Shown in pieces: positions 34,848 through 46,031 of a stretch of 64,000 bases of DNA; the first letter of the stretch is position 1; each line of letters starts with the position of its first letter. This DNA is from Leptospira limi (GTDB taxonomy: Bacteria; Spirochaetota; Leptospiria; Leptospirales; Leptospiraceae), in contig NZ_JAMQPV010000002.1 of assembly GCF_026151395.1 (NCBI RefSeq), forward strand, positions 280,715 to 344,714, in the 5' to 3' direction. Under the pieces are notes generated by a model that searched no databases, was not told the DNA's origin, and saw only the letters and a list, made by a program, of their open reading frames with translations. The translations under genes and the position numbers were made by a program.

Positions 34848-36950
34848 ATGGAACAACGAATCAAAGGAATCTTTAAGTGGAGACAAATTGTAAGCTGTCT
34901 AGTAACAACCTTATGTTTGTTTTGTGCACCAACGAACGAAGGACCCAAACTCCTACTTCCATTTGTACAAACATCTCAAACGGAAACAAACTTTGGTTCT
35001 CAGACTTTCGGTAGTGAAAAGTCCATTACAGAACCTACAAATTTGATTCATGATCTAAATTATCTCAATTCCGCAGAAACTCGTGAGTTATTTGTTTCCT
35101 ATAAATCATTTGGAAATAACACGGATGCCATTTGGATTGATGGACTTGGACGTGAAACTACATTCAGAGGGTTTAATGTATCTGGTAACGTTAAATTAGT
35201 CGAACATGGATTCAAACCGTTCAAAAATGTAAATGATATAGAAATTGCATTGAATGGACTAACGAAGACAACTGGTTCCAATATCATTCGTTACACAATT
35301 GCATGGGAAGGTGTTCATCCAGAAGTTGATAAAATTGATTATTCTTATTTGGATGAAGTGATTTCTCAAATTAAAAAAGTAACTTCGAAACATATTTACG
35401 TTCTACTTGATTACCACCAAGATTTGTTTTCAAGACACTTATTCAATCAGAACTCCTGGCATACGGGAAATGGTGCACCTTTATGGATTACTAAAAATGG
35501 TAATTATCCAAAAGAATATTGTGGTATTGTATGTGCCAGTTGGAGTCAAAATAATTTAACAAACGAAGCAATTCGAAGAGCCTTTAGAAACTTCTGGAAT
35601 AATGCTCCAGTGAATACTGCGTCTGGTGTCCGTTATATGCAAACGGAATACCTTTGGCAAATTGAAAAAACTGTTTCTTATATTAAAAATCAGTTATCAT
35701 CAGAAGAGTTTTCTTACATCATAGGGTTAGATCCATTTAATGAACCAGTCGATGGAGGGATGGAAGGTTTAACCCCAAAACGATGGGATAATGAAAAACT
35801 CTGGCCCATGTACCAAAAAATTAGAACCATCCTCAATCAAAATGGCTGGGCAAACAAATGGGTATTTGCTGAACCACTTGTGTTTTGGAATACAAACATT
35901 GGTTCTGCGATTGCTCCTGCTACTGGTGGTGGACATTTAAATGCTCCTCCCGGCCAAGGATTTGTCTTCAATTCCCATTTTTATGATGCAGGGAGGATGG
36001 GAACAGATTTAACTGGAATCGACAATGCCACATATTTTAAATACTTAGATGAAATTAGAACAGAAGCAAGGTTCTTAAAAATACCAATGTTTTTAAGTGA
36101 ATTTGGCATGTGGTTAAAAGGAACTGGTGCCAAAGACACTCCTCGTATGATCAATGCAGTTTACCAAGCCATGGAAATTTCCGACAAAGAACAATCGACA
36201 AAAACCAGATTTGCCGATTTTTACAATCCAGTTGTTTCAGGGACTCAGTGGCATTGGGATTATTATTATGACCACCATGCTGAATACAAAAATGGAAATC
36301 CAAACAACCTCGTTACAACAAAAGATGCGTGGAATGATGAAGACTTCTCCGTGGTTGGAAATTATGGAACCAGTTTGAATGTAGATCCATTTGTCATCTC
36401 AAGAGCCTATGTTCGTAAATCACAAGGCCGTCTATTCACAAGTCATTACAATGCAATTGGGTTTGATACTTGGAATAAAATGTTTTCTTGGGCAGCAATC
36501 AAACCAGGAAACAATGAAGTCAAACAATTTGGAGACAAACGATTTTTAATCGTTATCTGGAGAGGAAGGTCTTCTGACGCACCTTCCGAATTTTATCTAC
36601 CACCACATTTTGATCCTTCAAAAGTCATCGTAATGACTGAAAAAAAATTGTACACAGGTGTAATACCAAATGTTCCAACAAACCAACCAAATGAAGTTGT
36701 GATTATAGCTGATCCAAAAAGGGAAATAGGATCTGGAAATGTTTTATACCTTTGGGATGATTTGGATTTGGATGAAAACCAATCTACTTCCTTTCATTAT
36801 GCACTCATTGTAAACAAGGAAAATACAACGTATCCCACTGCCAACTTACAAGAACTCCAATCTAAGTTAAACCAAAGGATTCTTGTAGAAGGAAAAAGTC
36901 CGATTTACCTCATCGGTAAGATGACTTACGCTGGATACCCGAACGAATGA
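34848..36950 (+). CDS. Endoglycoceramidase-like GH5 glycosidase, lipoprotein
   Basis: The 700-residue protein has a lipoprotein signal ending LCLFCAPT, then a family 5 TIM barrel. Recognisable blocks are FRGFNVSGNVK, IIRYTIAWEGVHP, HIYVLLDYHQDLFSRH, the acid/base IGLDPFNEP (Glu about residue 297) and the nucleophile FLSEFGMW (about 418). A beta-rich C-terminal domain follows. The LDYHQDLFS and NEP blocks resemble endoglycoceramidases, which cut the glycan from glycosphingolipids, more than cellulases. The strong AGAGGGG supports the start. Divergence from a ceramidase gene supports the sphingolipid assignment; substrate testing would be needed to exclude a cerebrosidase or glucanase role. Confidence 0.83.
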   Translation: MEQRIKGIFKWRQIVSCLVTTLCLFCAPTNEGPKLLLPFVQTSQTETNFGSQTFGSEKSITEPTNLIHDLNYLNSAETRELFVSYKSFGNNTDAIWIDGLGRETTFRGFNVSGNVKLVEHGFKPFKNVNDIEIALNGLTKTTGSNIIRYTIAWEGVHPEVDKIDYSYLDEVISQIKKVTSKHIYVLLDYHQDLFSRHLFNQNSWHTGNGAPLWITKNGNYPKEYCGIVCASWSQNNLTNEAIRRAFRNFWNNAPVNTASGVRYMQTEYLWQIEKTVSYIKNQLSSEEFSYIIGLDPFNEPVDGGMEGLTPKRWDNEKLWPMYQKIRTILNQNGWANKWVFAEPLVFWNTNIGSAIAPATGGGHLNAPPGQGFVFNSHFYDAGRMGTDLTGIDNATYFKYLDEIRTEARFLKIPMFLSEFGMWLKGTGAKDTPRMINAVYQAMEISDKEQSTKTRFADFYNPVVSGTQWHWDYYYDHHAEYKNGNPNNLVTTKDAWNDEDFSVVGNYGTSLNVDPFVISRAYVRKSQGRLFTSHYNAIGFDTWNKMFSWAAIKPGNNEVKQFGDKRFLIVIWRGRSSDAPSEFYLPPHFDPSKVIVMTEKKLYTGVIPNVPTNQPNEVVIIADPKREIGSGNVLYLWDDLDLDENQSTSFHYALIVNKENTTYPTANLQELQSKLNQRILVEGKSPIYLIGKMTYAGYPNE

Positions 36951-36961
36951 TACAATTCAAG

Positions 36962-36988
36962 AAAGGAATGGTCTTTCACCATTCCTTT
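36962..36988 (+). terminator. Terminator-like hairpin after the GH5 gene
   Basis: AAAGGAATGG and CCATTCCTTT form a 10-bp perfect stem with a 7-nt loop, 12 bp after the GH5 stop. The T-tail is weak (GGCAATGAATTTT), so it could also act as an RNA-stabilising hairpin. Confidence 0.6.
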
Positions 36989-37057
36989 GGCAATGAATTT
37001 TAAATCTTTTGGAATTTTTGAGATTTGAATCTGAGATGAAACTTGTGGAATTATTGA

Positions 37058-37075
37058 TCAGTCTACTTAGACTGA
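37058..37075. promoter_or_regulatory. 18-bp palindrome upstream of the luciferase-like gene
   Basis: TCAGTCTA-CT-TAGACTGA: 8-nt perfect arms with a 2-nt centre, about 155 bp upstream of the LLM oxidoreductase. It shares AGTCTA half-site letters with the PerR-type boxes but has a 2-nt centre, so it is probably a different site. No partner protein is evident. Confidence 0.45.
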
Positions 37076-37229
37076 CTTTAGAGAAACATTCGATTTTTTT
37101 TATTTTATTTTTCATAAAAAATCAAAGTCACCTCACATAACAAGTGTATTTGATTTTTCTAATGAATCTATTTTTCAAAATTTTCTACATTTACAGAAAA
37201 TCACTCTTTCTGGGAATGTGATATCATAC

Positions 37230-38246
37230 GTGAAACTTTCAATCTTAGATTTAGTTTTTATCAACCAAGGCCAGACTACAAAAGAAGCAATTCAAAATAG
37301 TGTGCGTGTGGCAAAGGTAGTAGAAACATTCGGTTATCATCGAATATGGATCGCAGAACATCATAATTTCCCTTCCATTGCGAGTGCTGCAACATCAGTC
37401 GTCATCGGTCATCTAGCGGAACAAACAAAATCCATTCGTGTAGGAGCTGGTGGCATCATGTTACCAAACCACTCCCCACTCGTGATTGCTGAACAATTTG
37501 GAACATTAGAAAGTTTATATCCGAACCGGATTGACTTAGGGTTAGGCAGAGCTCCAGGGACTGACCAGCTCACCTTACGAGCATTACGTAGAGACCCGAT
37601 GGCATCTCAACATTTCCCTGAAGATGTCAAAGAACTTTTAGAATATTTATCTTCAGACAGAAAAGATGGAATGGTAAATGCTATCCCAGGTTATGGAACC
37701 AATATTCCGGTTTGGATTTTGGGTTCTAGTTTATTTGGAGCACAACTTGCTGCGCTACTTGGTTTACCATTTGCATTTGCATCTCATTTTGCTCCTACTT
37801 ATTTAAAAGATGCTGTTACAATTTATAAAAAACAATTTCGTCCATCGCAATACTTACAATCACCCTATGCTATGATTGCAATGAATGTTGTCGCAGCCGA
37901 CACTGACGAAGAAGCGAATCATCTATTCACAAGTGTCGAACAGTCATTTCTTGGTATACTCAGAAATAAACGTGCTCCTTTTCCACCTCCCGTCCCATCA
38001 ATGGATAGTTTATGGTCTGAACAAGAGAAACAAATGGCAAAACAAATGTTATCCGTTTCAGCGGTAGGATCCAAAGAGACAATTGTCCAGAAAATAAACA
38101 AAATACAAGAAGAGATCCAAGCTGATGAATTGATTGTTGTATCCTCTGTTTACGACACAGATAAAAGGATCCGTTCTTTTGAGATCCTGATGGAAGTCCA
38201 AGACCAAATTTTTGATCCCTCTACAGCGAGAGCTGTGAAAAATTAG
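37230..38246 (+). CDS. LLM-class flavin-dependent oxidoreductase (MsnO8-like)
   Basis: The protein (about 338 aa) is a bacterial-luciferase-like monooxygenase. It shows [16 protein letters not shown] near residue 45, [13 protein letters not shown], the [23 protein letters not shown] block, and a late [13 protein letters not shown]. The start is placed at GTG 37230 (KLSILDLV) because family members begin MKLSVLD; the frame is open upstream to another GTG at 37218. No ribosome-binding site clearly decides. The substrate is unknown. It is followed 75 bp later by an esterase on the same strand. Confidence 0.85.
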   Translation: MKLSILDLVFINQGQTTKEAIQNSVRVAKVVETFGYHRIWIAEHHNFPSIASAATSVVIGHLAEQTKSIRVGAGGIMLPNHSPLVIAEQFGTLESLYPNRIDLGLGRAPGTDQLTLRALRRDPMASQHFPEDVKELLEYLSSDRKDGMVNAIPGYGTNIPVWILGSSLFGAQLAALLGLPFAFASHFAPTYLKDAVTIYKKQFRPSQYLQSPYAMIAMNVVAADTDEEANHLFTSVEQSFLGILRNKRAPFPPPVPSMDSLWSEQEKQMAKQMLSVSAVGSKETIVQKINKIQEEIQADELIVVSSVYDTDKRIRSFEILMEVQDQIFDPSTARAVKN

Positions 38247-38321
38247 TTTTGGTACCTTCCCCATTCTATGGTATCCTATACAATCAGTGAGACTTCCTCT
38301 AACTTCGCCTGGGAGAAATAT

Positions 38322-39359
38322 ATGCCATTTCGAAAACGATTCTATTCTTTGATTTTCATTTTGCTTTGTGTTTTCACTATGGATTCTTGCGAACGAGGTT
38401 TCATACGTTCAACCCTCAAAGAAAAATTCCAGAAAAAAATCAGTGATTTACCTGCTCCGAACGCGATAACTGATCTCACCCAGCGCATTACAACCCCAGG
38501 TGACTATGTGTTTTCGACCATTCACCAAGAGATCATTCGTTATTATAAAATCCATGTTCCCAAAAGTTACAGTCAAGATACAGCTGTCCCACTTTTATTT
38601 GTTTTCCACGGTGGTGGAGGTGATATGGAAATCCAATCAAAGGAAGAGTATTACCACCAAATTTCCAAATCAGAAGAATTAGGACACATCGTTGTATTTC
38701 CGAATGGATACAGTGTATACAAATCAGGAAAGTTTGCGACTTGGAATGCGGGCAATTGTTGTGGGGAAGCAAAAAAGGCGAATATAGATGACCTTGGTTT
38801 TGTAAAAGTTATCCTCGGCCACCTAACAGAAAAAATGAACATCGACAAAAAAAGAATTTATTCCACTGGAATGTCGAATGGGGCAATGATGTCTTATCAA
38901 ATTGCATGTTCAATGGCAGATCAATTTTCTGGGATCACTGCTGTGGCAGGAACTGATAATACAATAGATTGCAAACCCTCCAAACCAATTTCCATTTTTC
39001 ATATACATGCTAAAAATGATGATAAAGTATTATTTTATGGTGGAGCAGGTTCTAGTTTCACTGACAGAACTCTCATTACGGATTTTGTTTCTGTTCCGAA
39101 AACTGTATCCAAATGGGTACAATGGAACGGTTGTCATCCAACACCAAAAATTGTGTTACAAAATAAAGATGTCACTTGTGAAGAGTATCACGAATGCAAA
39201 GAAGGTGTGACAGTGAAACTCTGTGTGACAGAAGATGGTGGGCATTCTTGGCCAGGTGGTAAAAAACCTTCTCTTCTGTTAGGTGGTGAATCTCCTACAA
39301 AAGCGATCATTGCCAATGATGTGATGTGGGATTTTTTCAAATCCCATCCCAATCAGTAA
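38322..39359 (+). CDS. PHB-depolymerase/feruloyl-esterase family lipoprotein
   Basis: The 345-residue protein has a lipoprotein signal ending TMDSCERG and an alpha/beta-hydrolase fold of the PHB depolymerase/LpqC type. Motifs are FVFHGGGGDM (oxyanion region), GMSNGAMMSY with the nucleophilic Ser, HIHAKNDDKV with the catalytic Asp region, and DGGHSWPGG with the catalytic His. Such proteins are esterases acting on polyhydroxyalkanoates or aromatic esters. The frame is open from 38268, but GGGAG 7 nt before the ATG at 38322, and the signal peptide, fix the start. Confidence 0.85.
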   Translation: MPFRKRFYSLIFILLCVFTMDSCERGFIRSTLKEKFQKKISDLPAPNAITDLTQRITTPGDYVFSTIHQEIIRYYKIHVPKSYSQDTAVPLLFVFHGGGGDMEIQSKEEYYHQISKSEELGHIVVFPNGYSVYKSGKFATWNAGNCCGEAKKANIDDLGFVKVILGHLTEKMNIDKKRIYSTGMSNGAMMSYQIACSMADQFSGITAVAGTDNTIDCKPSKPISIFHIHAKNDDKVLFYGGAGSSFTDRTLITDFVSVPKTVSKWVQWNGCHPTPKIVLQNKDVTCEEYHECKEGVTVKLCVTEDGGHSWPGGKKPSLLLGGESPTKAIIANDVMWDFFKSHPNQ

Positions 39360-39375
39360 CATTCATTATCTATAG

Positions 39376-39663
39376 TCATAATTTCCAAGGCAATTGAACT
39401 AACTTCTGGTTCACTCTGTATTCGAATGCCAATGCCTCCATACATTCGAAACACAAACAATCTGTATACTGAGTTGCCAAATATTCAGTTTCTTCCTTTG
39501 TCAATTGAACCTTTGTACATTGGCACAATTGAATGGAACCAACCTTACATTCAAAAATTCGCAAACAGTTGGGGCAAATTTTTTCCTCATGTTTGATCAT
39601 TGACTCTTGGGAATTGTAAGTTGAATCTTGGATTGGTTTTTTGTTTGGGGTTGATTCTTTCAA
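39376..39663 (-). CDS. Cysteine-rich CWC-type protein
   Basis: The 95-residue protein has a hydrophilic N-terminus and a cysteine-rich core: ICPNCLRIFECKVG, LCQCTKVQL, and TDCLCFECM. This layout fits the small cysteine-rich CWC family, which probably binds metal; the eponymous CWC reads CQC here. Seven to eight cysteines are in the core. Function is unknown. It is convergent with the esterase gene. Confidence 0.65.
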   Translation of the reverse strand: MKESTPNKKPIQDSTYNSQESMIKHEEKICPNCLRIFECKVGSIQLCQCTKVQLTKEETEYLATQYTDCLCFECMEALAFEYRVNQKLVQLPWKL

Positions 39664-39851
39664 ATGGTGACTCCTACTGATCTAGAATCACACAATCATA
39701 TTGGGTGATCCGGCGAATTTGTCCGGGACCCTAATGTGTACAAGGAACGAATGATCGTTTACGGGCGATTCATTTGTGGGAAGATCCGACTTTTTGAATC
39801 CGATCAACGAATTCAAATTCACGGTTGCACCGTCAGTTGAGGAGTTTCACC

Positions 39852-40646
39852 TCATTCCTCCCGGAATGATTTCAGTTTAGAAAGATCCTCTTTCATGTCA
39901 ATCGACTGTTTTGATTTTGGCATTTGGTCTTTGAGTAAAACACCAGAACGTTTTTGGGAAATACTTTCCTGGATTAAGTACATTGCTTTATCGCAGGCTA
40001 AGTGTAGTGGAAATCCAAGTGGTCTGACATTGGAAATACAATTTCTTGTTTCATCCGTTTTTCCTATTTTTGGTTCATACGTAAGATAAAGTCCAAGGCT
40101 ATCGGAGGAACTAAGACCAGGCCTTTCTCCAATGATCACTAAACAAATTTTGGATTGTAGAATTTCGGAAACTTCATCTCCGATCGCAACTCTACCCCAT
40201 TGTGCCACTACTAAAGGTGCAAGTTTCAGATGCAAAGATTCAATTTTCGAAAGGAATCCTTCTAAAAATAGAAGTAAGTTTTCATCGATTGCTTTCGCAG
40301 ACAAACCATCCACACAAACAATACCCAATTCATAACCCTTGTCCATTGCATCCAATTTGAGTATTGATTCTTCCGAAAGCCGTCTTCCTAGATCAGGCCT
40401 TAATAGATACTCTTGTTTTGAGGTTACTTGGCTTTTGACAAATTGGTGTTGGATACCATACAATTTTGAGAGTGACTTCAATTTATCAAAAATTGGATCC
40501 CAAGAAGGTTCTTGTACAACTGCATCTTTTGCTCTAGCATGGTCCAGCCTAAACTTTAACATGTCTTTGGTGGAAATGGAAACACCATATCTTCCCAGTC
40601 CAATCCTTGCTTGTGTGAATTGTTTCCAGCGATCTAAATTTGACAT
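39852..40646 (-). CDS. eutC: Ethanolamine ammonia-lyase small subunit
   Basis: The 264-residue protein has the EutC blocks FTQARIGLGRYG, DHARAKDAV, RPDLGRRLS, IVCVDGLSAKAI, GERPGLSSSDSLGLYLTYEP and TRNCISNVRP. EutC pairs with EutB to form the adenosylcobalamin-dependent lyase that converts ethanolamine to acetaldehyde and ammonia. It is somewhat shorter than the enterobacterial protein (about 295). It starts 2 bp after eutB, so the two are coupled. No eutA reactivase or microcompartment gene is in the window. Confidence 0.95.
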   Translation of the reverse strand: MSNLDRWKQFTQARIGLGRYGVSISTKDMLKFRLDHARAKDAVVQEPSWDPIFDKLKSLSKLYGIQHQFVKSQVTSKQEYLLRPDLGRRLSEESILKLDAMDKGYELGIVCVDGLSAKAIDENLLLFLEGFLSKIESLHLKLAPLVVAQWGRVAIGDEVSEILQSKICLVIIGERPGLSSSDSLGLYLTYEPKIGKTDETRNCISNVRPLGFPLHLACDKAMYLIQESISQKRSGVLLKDQMPKSKQSIDMKEDLSKLKSFREE

Positions 40647-40648
40647 AC

Positions 40649-42037
40649 TTAATCCAACCTTAATTCTTTTTCAAACAAGGCTACCATTTGATTCTCAACT
40701 GGTAAAAACTGTTTTCCATTTGAGAAAATTCCTTTCTGAACCAACCATTGTTCAAATTCAGGAGCCGGTTTTAATCCCAATACTTGTCTTAGATACAATG
40801 CATCATGAAATGAAGTACTTTGGTATGATAACATCACATCGTCAGCACCAGGTATTCCCATGATAAAATTGCACCCTGCCACCCCTAGGAGAGTTAATAA
40901 TGTATCCATATCATCTTGGTCTGCATCAGCATGATTCGTATAACAGATGTCAACTCCCATTGGTAAACCCATTAGTTTTCCACAAAAATGATCTTCCAAA
41001 CCAGCACGAATGATTTGTTTTCCATTATATAAATACTCAGGGCCGATAAAACCAACGACAGTATTCACGAGTAAGGGAGAAAATTTTCTAGCAACTGCAT
41101 AAGCTCTCACTTCTAACGTTTGTTGGTCAATTCCATGATGTGCCCCTGCTGACAACGCACTTCCTTGCCCTGTTTCAAAATACATTACGTTATTTCCAAT
41201 GGATCCTCTCTTCAAAGACAAAGCCATATCTCTTGCTTCTGCTAATAAAGAAAGATTGATACCAAAACTCTGATTCAAATCTTCTGTTCCGCCAATGGAT
41301 TGGAATACCAAGTCTAGTGGTGCTCCTTTTTGCATCACTTGCATAGAGGTGGTTACATGAGTGAGGATACAAGATTGAGTTGGGATGGAATATGTTTGGA
41401 TGATTGTATCTAACATTTCTAATAATGAGATACAAGTTGGCACATGGTCAGTGGCAGGATTAATTCCGATCACAGCATCTCCACTTCCAAGTAACAATCC
41501 ATCTAAGATACTGGCAGCAATACCTTTCGGGTCATCGGTGGGATGATTAGGTTGTAAACGAACCGACAACCTTCCAGGTAATCCTATTGTATTTCGAAAC
41601 TTTGTAATAATTTTGATTTTTTGACTGACTAAAATTAAATCCTGATTGGACATGAGTTTCGATACAGCCGCAACCATTTCTGGAGTGAGACCCATACGAA
41701 TGGATTCTAAAACAGATAGATCCGTTGTTTCCGATAATAAAAAATCACGAAATCCACCTACTGTTAAATGGGAAATCGTCTTAAATGCAGTAGGATCATG
41801 AGATTCTAAAATGAGCCTTGTCACCTCATCCTTGTTTGCTGGAATTAATTCGTTATTTAAAAAATCTGATAAGTATATATCAGCTAACACCATTTGTGCC
41901 GCAATTCGTTCTTCTTGGTTTTCTGCGGCAACTCCGCTTAAAATATCTCCCGAACGAAGGGGAGATGCTTTTGCCAAAACTTCTTTTAAGTCACGGAACT
42001 GATATGTTTTTTTCCCGATGATGATTTGATAACTCAC
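40649..42037 (-). CDS. eutB: Ethanolamine ammonia-lyase large subunit
   Basis: The 462-residue product aligns along its whole length with EutB as I remember it from enteric bacteria: VLAKASPLRSGDILSGVAA, NTIGLPGRLSVRLQPN, GSGDAVIGINPATD, THVTTSMQ, FETGQGSALSAGAHHG, TVVGFIGPEYLYNGKQIIRA and TNHADADQDDMDTLL. It forms the active-site barrel and, with EutC, binds adenosylcobalamin. No cobalamin riboswitch is visible in the roughly 100 bp upstream. It is divergent from the photolyase-related gene. Confidence 0.96.
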   Translation of the reverse strand: MSYQIIIGKKTYQFRDLKEVLAKASPLRSGDILSGVAAENQEERIAAQMVLADIYLSDFLNNELIPANKDEVTRLILESHDPTAFKTISHLTVGGFRDFLLSETTDLSVLESIRMGLTPEMVAAVSKLMSNQDLILVSQKIKIITKFRNTIGLPGRLSVRLQPNHPTDDPKGIAASILDGLLLGSGDAVIGINPATDHVPTCISLLEMLDTIIQTYSIPTQSCILTHVTTSMQVMQKGAPLDLVFQSIGGTEDLNQSFGINLSLLAEARDMALSLKRGSIGNNVMYFETGQGSALSAGAHHGIDQQTLEVRAYAVARKFSPLLVNTVVGFIGPEYLYNGKQIIRAGLEDHFCGKLMGLPMGVDICYTNHADADQDDMDTLLTLLGVAGCNFIMGIPGADDVMLSYQSTSFHDALYLRQVLGLKPAPEFEQWLVQKGIFSNGKQFLPVENQMVALFEKELRLD

Positions 42038-42134
42038 CCTTTCACTATACCTGATTTTTCTTTTAATAATAGAACTTTTCCCATACTTCGATTCTCATTT
42101 TTACAAACAGTTTTGTCTAAAAAATAGACAATGT

Positions 42135-43634
42135 ATGAAAAAAGCCCTTCTCATCCTGGGAAACCAACTTTTCGATTTAGATTCGATTTTGGCCAAAGAA
42201 AAACGTTCCGAATACATAGTTTTTATAAGAGAAGACAAAGAATTATGTACATACTACCATTTTCATAAACATAAAATTTTATTTTTCTTTTTAGCTATGA
42301 GAGCCTATGCAGAAGAACTAAAAAAATTAGGTTTTTTGGTTCACTACGAACCTTTGGATGTAAATTCCGATTCCTATGATGTGCAACTGTCTAATTTTCT
42401 TTTAAAAGAATCCATTGATGAATTACACTATTTTGAAATCGAAGATCGTTTTTTTGAAAATAGAATCCTCTCGTTACTCAAAACGACAAAAGTAAAAGGG
42501 ATCGAACATAGATCTCCGATGTTTCTGACAAAACGCAAAGATTTTGAAGCCTATTTATTAACTCATAAAAAACCTTTTATGAAGACTTTTTATGAATCTC
42601 AAAGAAAAACATTACATTTGTTAGTGAATGATAAAAATGAACCTATTGGTGGGAAATGGAGTTTTGATACTGAAAATCGGAAAAAACTTCCAAAAACTTA
42701 CCATGCTCCAAATTTACCCAATATCAATTTTACCACAAAAGAGAAGGAAGTTTTCGATTTGGTGGAAACACATTTTCCAAACCATCCAGGAAACACTGAA
42801 AATTTTTGGTTACCAACGACTCGTAAGGGTGCCAAACATTGGTTAGATCAATTTCTAAAAAAAAGATTGGATTTATTTGGTCCTTATGAAGATGCTTTTT
42901 CACAATCATTTCCCTTTTTACAACATTCGGTACTCACACCATTTTTAAATGTTGGTTTATTAACTCCGAAAGAAGTTGTCGAAGTGACAATGGATCACGT
43001 AAAAAAAAATAAAATCCCGATTGAATCGTTGGAAGGTTTCATCCGACAAATCATCGGTTGGCGTGAATTCATTCGGGGAATTGATCAAAATTTTGGGGAT
43101 ATACAAGAATCGAAAAACCATTTTGCTCACAAACGAAAGTTCACAAAACATTGGTTTGATGGCACAACTGGCATACCACCTCTCGATTTTGTCATAAAAA
43201 AGTGCAATCAATATGGATACGCTCACCACATAGAACGATTGATGGTACTTGGATCATTAATGGTGTTATTCGAAATCCATCCCAAGGAAGCGTACCGTTG
43301 GTTTATGGAGATGTTCATTGATTCATCTGATTGGGTGATGGGACCCAATGTGTATGGGATGGCTCTCTTTAGTGACGGCGGCATTTTTGCCACCAAACCA
43401 TACATATGCGGATCCAACTACTACCAAAAAATGGGCCAGTTCCCCAAAGGGGAATGGGAAGAAGCCGTGGATGGGTTGTATTGGTCGTTTATCGAAACCC
43501 ATCAATTCGAGTTTTCCAAAAACCCCAGAACCGCTGTCCTTGTTGGAAATTTACACCGGATGCAAAATGACAGAAAGGAAAAACTCTTCCAAACTGCCAA
43601 AATCTGGAAAGAGAAACTCACCTTAGTTTCGTAA
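42135..43634 (+). CDS. Photolyase-related protein (DPRP/PhrB type) lacking the Fe-S cysteines
   Basis: The 499-residue protein matches the DPRP/PhrB branch of photolyases: an N-terminal antenna-like Rossmann domain (residues 1-130) and a FAD domain with GFIRQIIGWREFIRG, YAHHIERLMVLGS, SDWVMGPNVYGMALFSDGG and FATKPYICGSNYY. PhrB enzymes repair (6-4) photoproducts and carry a 4Fe-4S cluster held by four cysteines. Here the segment that usually follows as YCxxCxYD and ACPF reads MGQFPKGEWEEAVDGLYWSF, with no cysteine. Three of the four ligands therefore appear absent, judged against the family motif from memory. It may still bind FAD. A repair or light-signalling role is inferred. Confidence 0.82.
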   Translation: MKKALLILGNQLFDLDSILAKEKRSEYIVFIREDKELCTYYHFHKHKILFFFLAMRAYAEELKKLGFLVHYEPLDVNSDSYDVQLSNFLLKESIDELHYFEIEDRFFENRILSLLKTTKVKGIEHRSPMFLTKRKDFEAYLLTHKKPFMKTFYESQRKTLHLLVNDKNEPIGGKWSFDTENRKKLPKTYHAPNLPNINFTTKEKEVFDLVETHFPNHPGNTENFWLPTTRKGAKHWLDQFLKKRLDLFGPYEDAFSQSFPFLQHSVLTPFLNVGLLTPKEVVEVTMDHVKKNKIPIESLEGFIRQIIGWREFIRGIDQNFGDIQESKNHFAHKRKFTKHWFDGTTGIPPLDFVIKKCNQYGYAHHIERLMVLGSLMVLFEIHPKEAYRWFMEMFIDSSDWVMGPNVYGMALFSDGGIFATKPYICGSNYYQKMGQFPKGEWEEAVDGLYWSFIETHQFEFSKNPRTAVLVGNLHRMQNDRKEKLFQTAKIWKEKLTLVS

Positions 43635-43717
43635 AACCCGACGGAACTAGGAATCCGAAACTGGATCAAAACCCATCAGGTTGTTTCTGGCCGAAAAGCG
43701 GCTAGTCTCTGTATAAA

Positions 43718-43734
43718 TTTAGATTGAATCTAAA
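43718..43734. promoter_or_regulatory. PerR-type box 1 upstream of katG
   Basis: TTTAGATT-G-AATCTAAA, a perfect 8-1-8 palindrome, 69 bp before the katG start. It shares its core with the perR-promoter box at 9462-9476. Confidence 0.75.
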
Positions 43735-43753
43735 ATATTTTGCTTGCCACAAT

Positions 43754-43772
43754 AATTGGATTCAATCTAATT
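43754..43772. promoter_or_regulatory. PerR-type box 2 upstream of katG
   Basis: AATTGGATT-C-AATCTAATT, a 9-1-9 palindrome with one mismatch, centred 37 bp from box 1. It abuts a candidate -10 element (TATACT at 43774-43779), so a bound regulator would block RNA polymerase. Confidence 0.72.
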
Positions 43773-43787
43773 CTATACTATATCTAG

Positions 43788-46028
<2,241 letters not shown>

Positions 46029-46031
46029 AAC

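Noticed and set aside
39664..39851. Possible cobalamin riboswitch near eutBC
   Set aside because: This gap lies downstream of eutC, not upstream of eutB, and I see no B12-box or pseudoknot pattern in it.
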